From positions 95,418,668 to 95,482,667 of the forward strand of contig NC_088203.1 of assembly GCF_037126465.1 (NCBI RefSeq): DNA of 64,000 bases, given 5' to 3'. Source of the stretch: Ornithodoros turicata (Eukaryota > Arthropoda > Arachnida > Ixodida > Argasidae). Both the position numbers and the translations under genes were made by a program. The notes under the pieces are model-generated. The model was not told where the DNA came from, made no database searches, and saw only the letters and a program-made list of their open reading frames with translations. Each line of letters opens with the position of its first letter. Positions within the stretch are counted from its first letter, which is position 1. Shown one piece after another: positions 1 through 11,816 of the stretch.

Positions 1-110
1 CCCCCTTATCCCCCCACTCCTTCCTGCTTTCCTCTCTCCATCTGTCCACGTCTGTACGCCGCTCATAGCCACAGTTGCTTCGCGGCGCTAACACGGAATA
101 AAAACGAAAG
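1..110 (+). repeat. tRNA-derived SINE, 3' fragment
   Basis: This is the 3' part of a SINE cut by the window edge. The same tail, including CGCTCATAG and CGCGGCGC, recurs at 27300-27410 on the plus strand and inverted at 10098-10150 and 57079-57140. The tRNA-like head is missing. The SINE call rests on the full copies elsewhere in the window. Confidence 0.75.
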
Positions 111-2100
111 AACAAACCGCAAGAGCAACGAAAGGGGTATTTAACGTAAACAGCAGAGGCTGAATGAAGAACATTGCGAGACTTTCATAGATGTGTATTG
201 TTGTTGTTATTATTATTATTATTACATTGACATTAATTCAGAACATACATTCTGCGCGAGAGAGTGTTAATTGATTGAAGAAAAAGCAATTACTTTTCTA
301 CGTGCCGCACTTGGCTAGATACGAACCCTCAATGACATGTACGCGTCAAGCTCTCACGTCAGAGAAACGACAGCTACGGCCCATTCCCATTGGTTGTCCT
401 AAGCACGTAACCGCTCCCGCGTTGCCTCATTGGCGGAGACGCCTACAGTGACCTCCGAGCTGGATCTGTCTCTGCATTCGCCCGGCCGTTTTTTTTTTGT
501 TTTTTTTTACGCGTCTATTACTCCCTTTGCTGCAAAACTTGGAAGGCAGGCTCACATCTATTCAAATAACCGTGTTGTTGTATATCTATCCTACACAACT
601 TGGCGCGAATGTGTCGACCCCTTTAAGGCAAACGCAACATTTGTGACCCTCCAACGCCTGGATCGAACCCAGCACCTCTCCGACTGTCCGTCAGGTGTGC
701 TACCGTTACGCACATCCCACGTAGCGCTTCTCGTCAATGTGTCCCCGAGTCTTCCTGAACGAGGCCTTGGCATGTTTACGAGAGCTCGATGTCGCCGTAG
801 TGGCACATTGTTTGTTTGTTGTGGGGCTAAGGAGAAGTTAGCCCGGGCTGGCTTATTCCTCCTGACCAGGTAAAGGTGTGGGTTCAATTCCGGCCACGAA
901 CACTGCACTCACTGTCTTTTTTTTTTTTTTGTTCACTGCGTGTTTCTCTGTGTATGACGGACTCCAGAAAAAAAAGGCATCTGTAATCTGCCTCTTCTTC
1001 ATCACTACCTGCGTAGCTCTGCTATTAACAATAAACGCGCATTTCTTTCGGTTGCTTATATGCCACGAAAAAAACACAGCTTATATTAAAGTACGCTAAT
1101 AAAATATCCGACTAAAAGCATATAAGGCATACAATAAACTTTTGCCCCCATATAATATGTGGGTGCCCAAGTACAATCCAATTTCGCAGAAATATTTTCC
1201 TTCGCTGTCCTTCGTTTGCAAGTTCGGCTAATTTTAGCCAGTCCCACCAGTACTATCAATTCCGTTTCAGGATACCAGCGGGAGGCTTGAAATACGCTCT
1301 CGCGTAAACTCCCACGCTTCAAAATGACTTCATTCCCAGCTCAAGGCAGGAATCCAGTTTGTAGTCCTTGACTCAGTGTAATGACATTTCATGGTATTCA
1401 TCCTGCCTCCAGGGAGATTCTCAGAGACTGCCATGGTCTGACTCAAAAGTGACCCTCATATCTCTCTCTCCCCCCTCTCTCTCTCTGGAATGTGATCCAG
1501 CTCATCCTTGTGCGCAATATCTCTGCTCCACACCTTAATACTATACCATTTCTAGATAAAGCCGCGTCGAAACTAGCAATAAACTTTTTTTTTTTTTTTT
1601 TGCTGCTGCTGCTGTCATCAGTGTTCTGTTTAGTGCCCTGGTGTAGACAACATACTGTACTCAGAAATTTCAAGGGGAGGTATCTGAACTGCTGCTTTCT
1701 GGGCTAAGCGCTTCATGTTGTCTTTATTGTTTTGTCTCTTTACTTGTATCTATTTATTTTATGCGTCAATTTCACAGTTTCATAAAATCTGACTGTTGAT
1801 TGACGAATAAACACCGGTTTCTTATGCTTATTTTCACGTTTATTTGCAAAGTTCAGGTATTCCTATCACAAACACCTCTAAGCTGACCTATAGGCTATAA
1901 AAATATTACTATTCTCGTAAAACTCCTGTCTCCACAACTCCATTCTGAGCAAACAAAAAACAAAAAAAAAGAGAGAGAGGGAGATGGTTTCTACGCGTAA
2001 TACAATCCCCACAAAATGTTTAGAAAAATAAATGTCCTCCCCATAAAAGAAGCCACGAGACCAAAAAACTAGCCTCTCGTCGCAACTGCCGGGTCATCAC
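111..2100. other. Gene-free stretch with microsatellites
   Basis: No coding region is supported here. The open frames are short, overlap on both strands and are interrupted by homopolymer T or A runs (about 490-508, 918-930, 1585-1601). A short (TTA)n tract lies near 208-225 and a CT-rich tract near 1456-1486. The tRNA-like unit at 840-905 is listed separately. Confidence 0.6.
840..905 (+). repeat. tRNA-like SINE head (B-box)
   Basis: A B-box-like motif, GGGTTCAATTCC at about 879-890, follows a degenerate tRNA-like stretch and is followed by a T-rich tail. It does not fold as a convincing functional tRNA, so it is called a tRNA-derived repeat and not a tRNA gene. Confidence 0.45.
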
Positions 2101-4500
2101 CGTTAACCTCTTTAGACCGCGCCAGGAATGTTGACTTCAGCCGGATCCCAAGAAGGAGGGAGGCCGCTGAACGCGCACCACTCATCGGCGCAAACAACAA
2201 CGGCGACCGACAGCCACCTGGGGTATCGGCCGAACCCATGCTTCAAAGTCGGCTCACAGAAGCAGAAAGGCCCGCAAGTACAATGGGCGGCGACCCACGG
2301 TCACACGACACTCAGAGAGAGTCGAGAGACAGTCAACAGGACACTTGGAATGCGTCACGAAGGCGTCATCAGCCGTTTGTTATTCAGCCGCCACGATTAT
2401 TAGCTCTGTTTACTCGGAGCATTCCAGTGTCCTGAGGAAGCCGGTAAAAACAATGTGGGACGCACAAACACGAGCGGCGGCCGCCGCCGCCGCCTGCTGC
2501 TATTCCCATGGATGCCGGATGTCTAGACTGAAACGCAACCCCCGGCTCCAAAATATCAAAGCTCAAAGGTTCACTCGCCTAACAGCGTGTACACCTATGG
2601 GGAGAACTGACACAAAAGATCGCGTAGAGAAAGCATAGACTGACGCAAACGTGGCCCGCGCCTCTAGGCCTAATGCTGTCCGTGTTATTCGGAGGAAAAA
2701 AAAAGTGAACTTGTTTGTTTATCTGCTGGCGGCGACACATCTATTTGTTCCTCCACTGAGAAACAATGGCGTCCTGCGTTTGAGAATGCTCGCCTGCAGA
2801 CCGGAGTTGCTTCCAATCGCAGTAGATTAGACTCATTTGCGTGCAAAAACGGTATCAGAACACGCACACGATGCGAGGAGGACACGCGTTCTCACAACAG
2901 ATTTGCGTGACAGTCTACGTCGACAGATCTCACTTTAACTGTCCGGTGACTATCGGATAAAAAGAAGAAGCATGCCCTGTGTTTTGGTGTGAGCGCGCCC
3001 CTACCTCTCTGCGAGCGGTTTTTTGGTTGATGATCCCATTTTGCCAATCGAGGATAGTAAACAAGGGGAGAGCAATCCAGATCCGAAGCGTAGTACGCGC
3101 CGCATGCCGCTAACACTCGTAGCATGCACCCGATTAAACACCCTGTAAGTAGCAGACGAGCATACTTACCGCTCTGTCTCGCCGATTTGCTGGGAAATAA
3201 TTATTACGATGCACCTTTAGACTCTATGCCTTGAAACATGAACGTGGCACGCATGAAGAACTGTGAACTCCGTGATGGGGTACAACACACAGTACATCCT
3301 GACAAGGCTCACGTTATCCAGCAACGCTTTGTAGCATGACCGGTGCTGATTTTCGTTGGCCGTAAACACTCACAAGACCTTTATCAACTCCAGAAACAGA
3401 CACAAGCCACCACATTCATACCAGTTGATCAATCATTTCCGTACATAGCGCCTAGACCAAATAACAGTAGTCGTTGATTGGCCAGAAAAAGGTCGAGTCC
3501 AAGTGTCACGAGTGGAGGGGGGGAAAGTCGCCGCGTAGGGGAATGGTCGCGCGAAGATGTAAACAACTCGCGTTGGTTGCCAGACGAGGCCTCGCTCTGT
3601 ACGCTGTTCGAATGGTTCGAATATTCTAAAGGTGTATCGCAATGTAACTTTTGAAGCTCTTCTGGAAAGAAATAAAGTACTATTCGTTTTTCTGAGTACT
3701 AATACATCTTTTTACTTACTCGTAAGCAAACTGTCTCATTTCGTAAATAGGTGACGTTCTATCGCTACACTAATGCTTCAAAATGGCGTGCTCGTGTGTG
3801 TTTGTCACCGCATAATGAGTGTTCAATACTGTTTCCCGTTGTAATCTATTGACACGGCGTCCCCTTGTCTGTGTTGTACCAAGATGAGCAGCAGTATGTT
3901 GATAATAGTTCTATATTGAGCATGAAGGACACCGTGAAAGCATAATGAATGCAGCAATTTGTCAAGGCTATCGGGGCCTCGAGATTGACAGAGTGCTTCG
4001 CCTTGATAACACCAGTATTTTGTGCTGCATGTTCACACTTATCTGCATATACAGTTTACGCTGCCTTGGAAGCTGTTACTTGAGGATAGCATGCAGTAAC
4101 GCGAAACCGAAACTAAATAGAAAAAGTATACCGCTAGCTGTTACAATGATTGTTTGTGTATCGCTTACGTGGCCAAATCACAGGGCAGGAAAAAGTTGCA
4201 CAATTTCCATTTTTCTCTCGTTTTTATAAAGTGCACAAACGTGCAGCACTGATTCTATAGCACGTTCCATACCTAATACGCACACAGTATAGAAGTGCGT
4301 GTATTTACGTACAGATGGCACTGGTGGTCCTTAGAGCGTGAAAACGGGGAAACGTGCACGGGAAAAATGGAGACGACAGAATGTTTTGCGTCTCATTCAT
4401 CTGTCTGTTTACACTTGTGCGGAACACAGCTTATTTGTATTTCTAACTTACACAAAGTCAACTTCTTCAACACACGTGCCAAAAAGAAACGGTCACTTGG
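2101..4500. other. Gene-free stretch, CpG-rich at its start
   Basis: The first part (2101-2640) is richer in GC, with a GCC trinucleotide run near 2476-2494. Overlapping open frames exist on both strands, but none shows a recognisable domain, splice pattern or conserved motif. The rest (2700-4500) is AT-rich without a supported gene. A first exon or promoter of a gene outside the window cannot be excluded. Confidence 0.45.
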
Positions 4501-4527
4501 CCTATGTTTAGGACTATATTTTTGTAC

Positions 4528-4598
4528 AAGAGAGAAATTGGTAGAGCCCTGGACCGGTAATCCAGAAGATGTGGGTTCGATCCCTACAGGTGGCTAAC
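4528..4598 (+). repeat. tRNA-derived SINE head
   Basis: A box-A-like TGGTAGAGC is followed about 35 bp later by a good B box, GGGTTCGATCCCT, with an anticodon-arm-like stretch between them. The unit ends in CAGGTGGCTAACC. This arrangement resembles tRNA-derived SINEs described in ticks (the Ruka type is the one I know of). It lacks a clean acceptor stem, so I do not call a tRNA gene. Confidence 0.6.
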
Positions 4599-4599
4599 C

Positions 4600-5454
4600 T
4601 TTTCAATGACTTTCATCTTTCATCGTTTCATTGTATATTTTTGTTCCCAGTTATTTCATCCCGTAATGCAGCGTGCACGTCCTGCTGAACAGTTCGTATT
4701 TTTAAGTTATTTTACTGTGAAGATTAGCTTACTCACATTAGCATATCACATTCATTTGCCACGCGTCTGGAGTTTTACAATATCAATAACTTATTTTCAC
4801 GTTACGTTCTGACATGCATTGAGGCATAGTCAAGACCACCGTTTTGGTTTGGAAATTTCAAGAAAACAAATGCGCATGGATGCACAGATTAATGCACACA
4901 AAAGTAATGAAAAAATACTGCACAGACAATAATCGAAATAAACTGATATGGGCATCTGTATGCATATCTGGTGGTCCTTCATCCTCCAAGGGTTTCCCAT
5001 GCCCAGCAAAACAGCTGTCTGTAGTTCTATTTATGTGGAGCCATCACTACCCATCACCTTGAATTGGACCTGGAAGAGGACTATTGACATAATCGCTGCA
5101 GTTCGCCATGTCCATTGCCTCCAACAAAATACACGGAGGGTGTTTGTTGTGTTGAATATCGTCTCTTTTTAACGATGGGGAAAAAAAAGTGATAAATTCT
5201 TTCATCTCTCCTTGATCAAGCTTGGGGTCACTACACAATGTGACATAGCAGACGAGGACAATACTAGGGCAGCTTGTGGTAAAGTGTGGTACTTAATGCA
5301 AAGGGAAGGTGTCTGTACTAGATAATCTACACTTAAGATGCAATACATCATTACTGTCACCAATATCAGTCTGATATGAATCACCTGTTGCTTCATAACA
5401 TGCACTGCTCTACAGTACTTAAACATCACCTCTGTCCTAGCAATATATCGCTAC
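4600..5454. other. No gene seen
   Basis: AT-rich sequence with short overlapping frames only. No domain, RNA gene or clear repeat end is visible. Confidence 0.5.
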
Positions 5455-5790
5455 TTATAGAGCCTGAAGTTTTCGGGAAATATTTTTTTCGAACTTCGCG
5501 GGGTAAAAATCGAGTAAATAAATACGTGCTCTAAATTCACGCGAATTCGGATGAAAAAACTTCCAGTATGCCAAATTCGGGGAGAAACTGTGCTCAGTTA
5601 CTCAAACGAACTGTACTGGTTTGGCACAAACGGTGATGTAACTGCATTTGCTGCCAAACAAGTTAGTGTACATTCCTACAGACGTCCCAGTGAGGGCAAT
5701 TTTCTGGGTAAAAATCGGGTTTCACGCTAAAGAGGCAACCTTTAATTTGGGGTGCAAATTCGGGAAAGAATCGGGACTCCTTGCTCTACA
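5455..5790. repeat. Unclassified repeat with recurring GGGTAAAAATCG motif
   Basis: The stretch contains GGGTAAAAATCG twice (about 5500 and 5707), TTCGGGAAA-like motifs and several AAATTCGGG-type words, which gives it an internally repetitive look unlike its surroundings. It is probably a dispersed non-coding element. Its ends are not resolved. Confidence 0.4.
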
Positions 5791-6249
5791 TACAGCATGA
5801 CAACGAAATATACATGTGCCACCAGTGCTTCTACGTGGAACTGGGTACTCGTCTGGAACTTTGAGTGTTGCTAGGTGCCATGGGAGGGGGGGGGGTGATG
5901 TAGGGGGAAAGTGCGGTCAGCCTTCTCTGAAGTGGCGGCTCGATGCACCCAGGGGAGGGTGAAAGAGGGAGGGGTGTGCTAACCCTCTTGCTCTGGGATT
6001 TTGGGTAGTCCAAGAGGACTACCCACCACAGAAAACATGCGAGAATCTCTCAGTAGACTTCATTGGGATGCTCCCTGTAGCATGGGAACCGCCAGGATTA
6101 TTGGCGAAGTTACCATGCCATGGCTGCACAAAGAAGAAGATTGTGTGGTGGTGGTGGTGAAAGGGCTAAACCAAAACAAGCAAACTTAAGTAGCCCACAT
6201 TCACACCTCCATCACTTCAACCATCACATTCGCCACCCAGATTGTCATC

Positions 6250-6341
6250 GTCATCTCATGGTATAGGTATACAACCCCATAACCCTGGCCGATCTCCCTT
6301 GTTGCTAATGGCCATTCTCAGTAGGCCGAAGAAGAAGAAGA
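6250..6341 (+). repeat. GAA-tailed SINE-like unit, copy 1
   Basis: It has the core CCTGGCCGATCTCCCTTG followed by a GGCCATT motif and ends in (GAAGAA)n. The same core-plus-tail structure recurs at 6636-6725, 6815-6951, 6953-7092, 7093-7172, 14975-15016 and 15535-15661, which identifies a family. The GAA tail probably marks the 3' end. Confidence 0.6.
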
Positions 6342-6344
6342 AAG

Positions 6345-6412
6345 GGTTCGCCGTTGTCGGCCTCACAGAGGTGGGCAACGTCACGACTGACGCCCTGGGG
6401 AGAAGATTGTGT
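6345..6412 (-). repeat. Fragment of the SINE tail of the 56.8-kb type
   Basis: The words GCCGTTGTCGGCCTCACAG and GTGGGCAACGTCACGACTG match, inverted, the tail of the SINE at 56793-57027 and directly the minus-strand copy at 60140-60355. A related (GGT)n GAAAGGG end lies at 6149-6170, so the copy is split or duplicated. Confidence 0.55.
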
Positions 6413-6435
6413 GTGTGTTTTCATACACTCAGAGC

Positions 6436-6632
6436 CAGGGCCGGCGATAGGGGGGGGGGGGGCGAGCAAGGCGGCCGCCTTAAGCCCCGCGCTTGCATAG
6501 GCCCCGCGCACGAAGCCCTCAACCGGGGATTACTTTTTTTTTCAGTATCAAGTGTGCACTTAATCGTGTGAAACAGGCCCCGCGATGTGCCTTTGCCTCA
6601 GGACACCCCGCACACCCTTAGCACCGGCCCTG
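6436..6632. mobile_element. hAT-like MITE
   Basis: The 197-bp unit has inverted ends: CAGGGCCGGCGATAGGGG on the left and the complement of CAGGGCCGGTGCTAAGGG on the right. The 8 bp flanking each side are CTCAGAGC and CTCAGGAC (6 of 8 match), which fits the 8-bp target duplication of hAT elements. No coding capacity is present. The hAT assignment is by TIR and TSD only. Confidence 0.6.
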
Positions 6633-6635
6633 CTC

Positions 6636-6725
6636 AGGACCCTAGTGTTCTCTATATTACGAGCCCTGGCCAATCTCCCATCTCGCAGATCAAGGCCACT
6701 GGACGAGGAGGAGGAAGAAGAAGAA
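6636..6725 (+). repeat. GAA-tailed SINE-like unit, copy 2
   Basis: The core CCCTGGCCAATCTCCC is followed by a GGCCACT motif and a GAGGAGGAAGAAGAA tail. It lies directly beside the hAT-like MITE. Confidence 0.55.
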
Positions 6726-6814
6726 TTGAGTTTGAGTGGTTATAGAAAAAAAGTATTCCTACATACGTGCATATCCAGTTCCTGCATTAGTCATCACATG
6801 TCATATATGTCATA

Positions 6815-7092
6815 AGTTACCTGGATCCGACTTGGCCTTAGTCCCCATCATTACTGCACAGACATAAACAAACATCTCACGCCCCTCTCGTCCTGGCCAA
6901 TCTTCCTTAGTGGCTCATGGCCATTATCTCATTGGTAGAAGAAGAAGAAGACCTGTTCTAGGACCTTTCTGACCTGGCTTTAGTCCCTACCATTACTGCA
7001 CAGACATAGACATAGACAAACATCATTTGTCCCTTTTGTCCTGGCCAATCTCTCTTAGTGGCTCACGGCTCTCCTTGGAAGAAGAAGAAGAA
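6815..7092 (+). repeat. Two tandem GAA-tailed SINE-like units
   Basis: Two adjacent units (about 6815-6951 and 6953-7092) share CCATTACTGCACAGACATA-like and CCTGGCCAATC words and each ends in (GAA)n. Head-to-tail copies suggest either a local duplication or an insertion of one copy into the tail of the other. Confidence 0.6.
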
Positions 7093-7172
7093 TTCAGTCA
7101 CTGTCTTGTATTATGTACCCTGGCCAATCGCCCTGTGTGACTTGTGGTCACTGTGCTTAGTGGTGGAAGCAG
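7093..7172 (+). repeat. GAA-tailed SINE-like unit, degenerate copy
   Basis: ACCCTGGCCAATCGCCC is present, with a degraded tail GGAAGCAGAAGA. Confidence 0.45.
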
Positions 7173-7815
7173 AAGATGTTATATTTGTCACAAAACCATG
7201 GTTTATGAGGACTTGTGGCCTTTAATTTATTGTTGCGTCTTATACCAGAGGGCAGGTGTCCAGGTAGCACGTTCCTTGTATGCAGGACTGACGAAGCACT
7301 GATGACTCGAAAAATAACGAGCTCGGCCGATTTCACTATTCACATTACCGACCTTCCAACACTACAGTTGCAGTGCCTTTAAATCGGCTAGATTCTCAAG
7401 CTCCCGGTATGATAAAATTTATTGACTTGTGCTCAAATAGAGCTCATCAATGTGCCACCCTAAGGGCCTCCCTTGCCATTGTGGACAATGTTCGTCTTCG
7501 GTGCTCACTGTGAGGTTAACTATATATTCACTACGGGAACAATGCGCGGTAGTTGGTGCTAATCCGTAACGTATGACCAGCAGCAGGGAAGACAAGGGCA
7601 CGGACGTTATCATCACTATATTTTCAGCAATCTATACCTCCAGCTGTGGAGTAGAGCGTCACCTGTCACAATGAAACGCTCCCCTTCATAATTACGATAA
7701 TAAAGTGTTGTTGCTCTTCCTTGTATACTCACTTTGTAAGTCCTCATTCATCAAAAAGAAGTCTTACAAAAATAATTTTCATTGACTCATAATCCTATTA
7801 TTTTCTTTGCACATA
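7173..7815. other. No gene seen
   Basis: Only short frames are present and no domain or repeat boundary is visible. It ends at the TA target of the mariner that follows. Confidence 0.5.
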
Positions 7816-9104
7816 CAAGGTCTGTCCCAGTGAAAAGGTGACTGGCGCGCTCGCGAGCGTACTTGTGGCGCCATTTCTTGTCGAGCACATGGATTACGTA
7901 GCGCAGTCTCCTAGCTATTGGCTGAAGCGAATTTTAGATGGTTGGCACGTTTTAACCGCGTCGCTTTGTAGATTTTTCAACGATGGAGCAGCGTGCCAAT
8001 GTGCAATTTTGTTTCAACTTGGGGAAAGTCTGCAACAGGAACCTTTGAGATCGATGATCCAAACAGCGTATGGAACTGAGGCAATGAGTCGTAAAAGTGT
8101 CTTTAGGTGGATTTCGAGGTTTCGTGACGGCAGAGATGCCCTGGAAGATGATCCATGGCAGGGAGCCTCGAAGACATCCCGAAATGAAGAAAACGTGCAA
8201 ACTGTTGCGGAAGTGCTTGCTGCAGACCGATGCATCTCTGTACGACTGATCGAGGAGCTCACCGGCATTCCCAAAACAAGCGTGCATCGCATTTTGACGG
8301 AAGACCAGCAAAAACGAAAGTTTTGCGCGCGATTTGTGCCTCATGTCCTGACAAGCGACCACAAGCGCGCCAGACTGGAGCACTGCAGAGACATGCAGGT
8401 AACCGCAGCAGAGGATCCTGAATTCCTCCCAAGTATCGTAACGGGCGATGAAACGTGGTGCTTCCAGTACGAACCCTCAACCAAACGGCAGAGCGCCGAG
8501 TGGAGATCGGCAGATGACGAGAAGCTCAGAAAAGCCAAGAATGCAGAAGAGTCGAGTCAAAACAGTCATGATCGTTTTCTTTGATTCAAACGGAGTAATT
8601 CATATTGAATACATTACACAGGGTCAGACAGTAAACGCGAAATACTACGTCGGTGTTTTGACCCGTTTGTGGGGCAAAATTCTTCGCAAAAGACCGGAGT
8701 ACCGCAAGCAAGGATCATGGTCGTTGTTGCACGACAATGCCCCTGCGCACAATGCGAAGGCTGTGCGCGATTTCTTGGCGAAGAAAGGCATTGTTGTCCT
8801 CGATCATCCGCCCTACTCCCCATACCTGGCTCCAGCGGACTTCTGGCTGTTCCCAAAATTTAAGTTGGCCATGAAGGGGACACGGCATGACTCCATAGAG
8901 GACATTCAAGACGCTGCGACGAGGTTCCTCAGAGCCATACCGAAGGAGGACTTCAGGCACTGCTTCGAGCAGTTCCACAGGTGGTTCCAGCGGTGCATTG
9001 AGTCGGCGGGGGTCTACTTTGAATGACCCATAATAAAAATTAAACATTATTGATGCCTTTCATTTTATTTGACAGCAGTCACCTTTTCACTGGGACACAC
9101 CTTG
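7816..9104 (+). mobile_element. mariner-family transposon, complete ends
   Basis: The element is 1289 bp and flanked by TA on both sides (7814-7815 and 9105-9106), the target duplication of Tc1/mariner transposons. Its terminal inverted repeats are about 29 bp and nearly perfect, starting CAAGGTCTGTCCCAGTGAAA on the left and CAAGGTGTGTCCCAGTGAAA on the complementary strand at the right. The interior is one decayed transposase gene. The intact ends mean it could still be mobilised in trans. Confidence 0.93.
7983..9026 (+). pseudogene. mariner transposase, two frameshifts
   Basis: This would be the DDE/D transposase that cuts and pastes the element. The start MEQRANVQFC at 7983 is the usual mariner N-terminus but runs into a stop after about 22 codons. 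The reading continues in another frame from about 8020-8050 (helix-turn-helix region with SRKSVFRW, then the FVPHVL motif) up to the first catalytic Asp in VTGDETW. A second shift near 8525-8540 returns to the original frame, which holds HDNAPAH (second Asp) and YSPYLAPADFWLFP (third Asp, D34D signature), ending at TGA 9024-9026. All three catalytic Asp codons survive, but the two frameshifts should abolish the protein. Confidence 0.9.
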
Positions 9105-9106
9105 TA

Positions 9107-10097
9107 TGTCATGCATTACGACTGATCTGCTGTGGTGACTTGAGTCAGCCATTTGAAATGCTAACACCCTTGCTTATGCTTACGCAGATATCATGTAGCA
9201 CACGTAAAGGATGGAATTTCATACAATGAGGGCCACTGCACACTTGCTGTAACGTTATTCTAGCACATTACACAACTAACTTACCCACACGAAAGTGAAG
9301 CACCACAGTGCATCCTGTCACATAGCGTTACATTGGATTTATGTAACTAGCTCTAGTTTCAATAAGTAAGGCTTCTAATCAGGCATGTTATAAGGTTTGG
9401 AGACTGCTTTCGAGGGTTTGTTCAGTGCACCTGGTTCTGTGTCAGGTATAAGGTATTATATCAGGTATCAGGTATGTATCAGGTATTCATTTGTTGCTCG
9501 GTTTCACCACGATACTTCGGCTGGCAATGCCCATATTCAGTGCAGTATGTGACGTTTCAGTATATACATGTTGATGATCATGGCTTTGCGTCACGAGACC
9601 ATGATCAATGTGAACTATATCATATCTATCATGAACTATAACCACGCTTTGAAGGGGAAGGGTCGCATATGCATTTGGACACGTGTTCATACGTATGTGT
9701 ATGCATAGGTATAGCCCACAAATTTCTAAAAAAATTCAGAAACCTCTCAGAAATTTCAGGGGGGGGGTGCAAAAAACAAGGAGGAGTGTACACACCCTTA
9801 GCGGGAGTGTATAGGGAAATCCCTGGCTAGTGGTCGTGCCGTTAATGTACTTAACCCGTTACGGATGTTGACGTGCTTTGAAGAATGGGGAGGCTCCGCA
9901 GGCATGGTCCGTCGTTCTTTTCATTGTTTGTGTTCATTTTAGCATCAACTGGCTTAATTGTCTCCAGGCTTCCTTCACTCACACGTCGCTATAGTACAGT
10001 GTGAGATAAGTGAGTATGTTTTCCTTTTCGTAATTTCTGTAACAAAGGTGCCTGTGTTTCCGTTGAATACCTTTGGAGTGCGTTTTTTGTTCCGGGT
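9107..10097. other. No gene; short degenerate tandem repeat
   Basis: No coding region is supported. A degenerate run of TCAGGTAT-like words lies at about 9440-9487. A G-run near 9760 is also present. Confidence 0.5.
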
Positions 10098-10275
10098 TAG
10101 CGTCACAAAGCAACTGTGGCTATGAGCTGCGTACAGACGTGGACAGATGGAGAGAGGACAGTTCGCCTGCGAAAGTCTTTGGAAAACACAGGGAAAGCCT
10201 CAGACAGCACAGCCGGTGGTAGGATTCGAACCCACCACCTCCAAGTCTTCAGCACGGCCTTGGCTATCACCAAGA
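10098..10275 (-). repeat. tRNA-derived SINE, minus strand
   Basis: It is the inverse of the SINE seen at 27140-27412. On the minus strand it carries a box B, GGGTTCGAATCCTACC (about 10219-10234), followed by the GGCTGTGCTGTCTGAGG core and the tail with CTGTCC and CGCAGCTCATAG. The 5' tRNA-like head is complete to about 10275. Confidence 0.8.
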
Positions 10276-11080
10276 GCGGGACGCCAAGGAGTGATTGTCA
10301 TGTAAGCCTTGATGATGGCTATGCCTGTGCATGCTACCAGGGCCGCTACTGGGGTCTACCTACCCTTTTCGGGGAAAGGTAACAGAAACGGAAACTGGTA
10401 TTATACCGGAAACATACGTAGAAGGTAACTGTAACAGAAACAAAAAATAATTTAAGGTAATAATTCGGGTACTGCAGGACCCGCAATCCTTTACCATCAT
10501 TTACCGTATCATACAGGGTGTCGCAAAAAACGTGCACAGAAGTCATTTTTAACACCCTGTGTTTTCTTTCTATAAAACTGTTAAGCAGGTCAGTAAGATG
10601 CACCATGAGAAGTAATTCACACCACATAGTCACAATTATCCCAGAAATTGAATTTAAAGTACGCCACAAATAGCAACCGTGCAGAACGGTCGGGTGGAGA
10701 GCAGTACCAGCCTGTGACCTCGCGCTGACACTACACAGCGTCTGCGCTTGCTGATTGGTTGCTCCTGGCTCGGTTATGATTCGGCCGCTCCTTCTATCCC
10801 CAATTCTCCGGGGGAACTGGCAAAACGGGTTTACGGCGGCGGCCAAGGGACAGGGCGCTGACCCCCATTGACCTGCGAACCAGAACGCGCGGTCTTTGTA
10901 ACGTCATCGATGCGGCATCATACTTCTCCTCCTCGTTACACCCGGAACTATGTTTATGTGAGTTTTTTATTTTTATTTTTTTCTGGGAAACAAATTGCAA
11001 CACATCAAAACCTTTCGGGCTATTCGGTAAATTGGCACGCACATTTTCATCATACGTCTTAATCCGATTTTTTATTGCCC
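10276..11080. other. Repeat debris, no gene
   Basis: GGTAACAGAAACGGAAAC-like words at 10375-10450 resemble the stretch at 12740-12990. ACAGGGTGTCGCAAAAAACG at 10513 looks like one terminal repeat of a Tc1/mariner-type MITE without its partner. The long frame on the minus strand (10346-10846) crosses this debris and has no recognisable domain. Confidence 0.4.
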
Positions 11081-11082
11081 TC

Positions 11083-11568
11083 TGTAGTTCATTAAATTAT
11101 AATAAAAAAATCTACGCCACCTAGAATCACGTGGTCAAAGGCATTTATTCATACTACGTTTTTGCCACCTCCTGATAAGAATGTCATCTTACTTAATTTT
11201 TTGCAACCTCTTTTCGTCGGACTGAGACCGAGGGGGCGCAAACAAGTGGTCAAGCTCTAGGTTGTGGGCACTGGGAAACGCATGATGTTCTGCTATTTTT
11301 TCCGACGGGATAGCTCGTCAATATCCGTGGAAATTGTCATGAACTTGAGTAATTTCGGCACTCGCTTCAGATTGGTAGGGTAAAAAAAGCGACCCTTAGT
11401 TGGCAACTTTCCGAGTTCAGTTCGTAGAAAGTGACATAATAAAACTCGAGTTAAATGACATTCACATCAGGAGGTGGCAAACACCTAGTAAAAAGAAATG
11501 CCGTTGACCGCGTAATTATAGGTGGCGTAGTCTTATTGTAATTTAATTACAAGTTTTCTGGGACAGTA
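11083..11568. mobile_element. Palindromic Tc1/mariner-type MITE, end-trimmed short copy
   Basis: The ends carry the same subterminal inverted repeats as the full copies at 11817-12693 and 58124-58994 (ATAATAAAAAAATCTACGCC on the left, GGCGTAGTCTTATTGTAATT on the right), and GTTTTCTGGGACA survives on the right. The outermost bases are lost and much of the centre is deleted relative to the other copies. Confidence 0.7.
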
Positions 11569-11816
11569 TACAGTCCCCTGTATACAGTAAGCAGACAGAT
11601 GCATAGTGTTCATACGCTCATGGTAATTTGCAGGTTGCAAGTGTCAGCAACATTCTTGAGAACCATGTTGGTATACTAGCTATTCAGAAAACCACTTAGA
11701 TAAATATTGAACAAAGAACCATTTGAATTCAAAGAAACCACTAGAATCTCGCTGGAATAAATGTTGTCTCTTGTGTGCAAGCATTCCTAAAGTCCTCAGA
11801 TAGATTTCAAAATATA

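Noticed and set aside
430..908. Overlapping frames of 147 (plus) and 105 (minus) codons
   Set aside because: Mutually exclusive frames over T-runs and a tRNA-like repeat; no conserved motif.
2128..2640. Candidate exon in a CpG-rich stretch
   Set aside because: Overlapping frames on both strands, no domain, no consistent splice sites.
4528..4598. Possible tRNA gene
   Set aside because: Boxes A and B are present but no complete acceptor stem; fits a SINE head better. The same applies to 840-905, 14880-14910 and 56803-56865.
10346..10846. 166-codon open frame on the minus strand
   Set aside because: It crosses a MITE end and repeat debris and has no domain.
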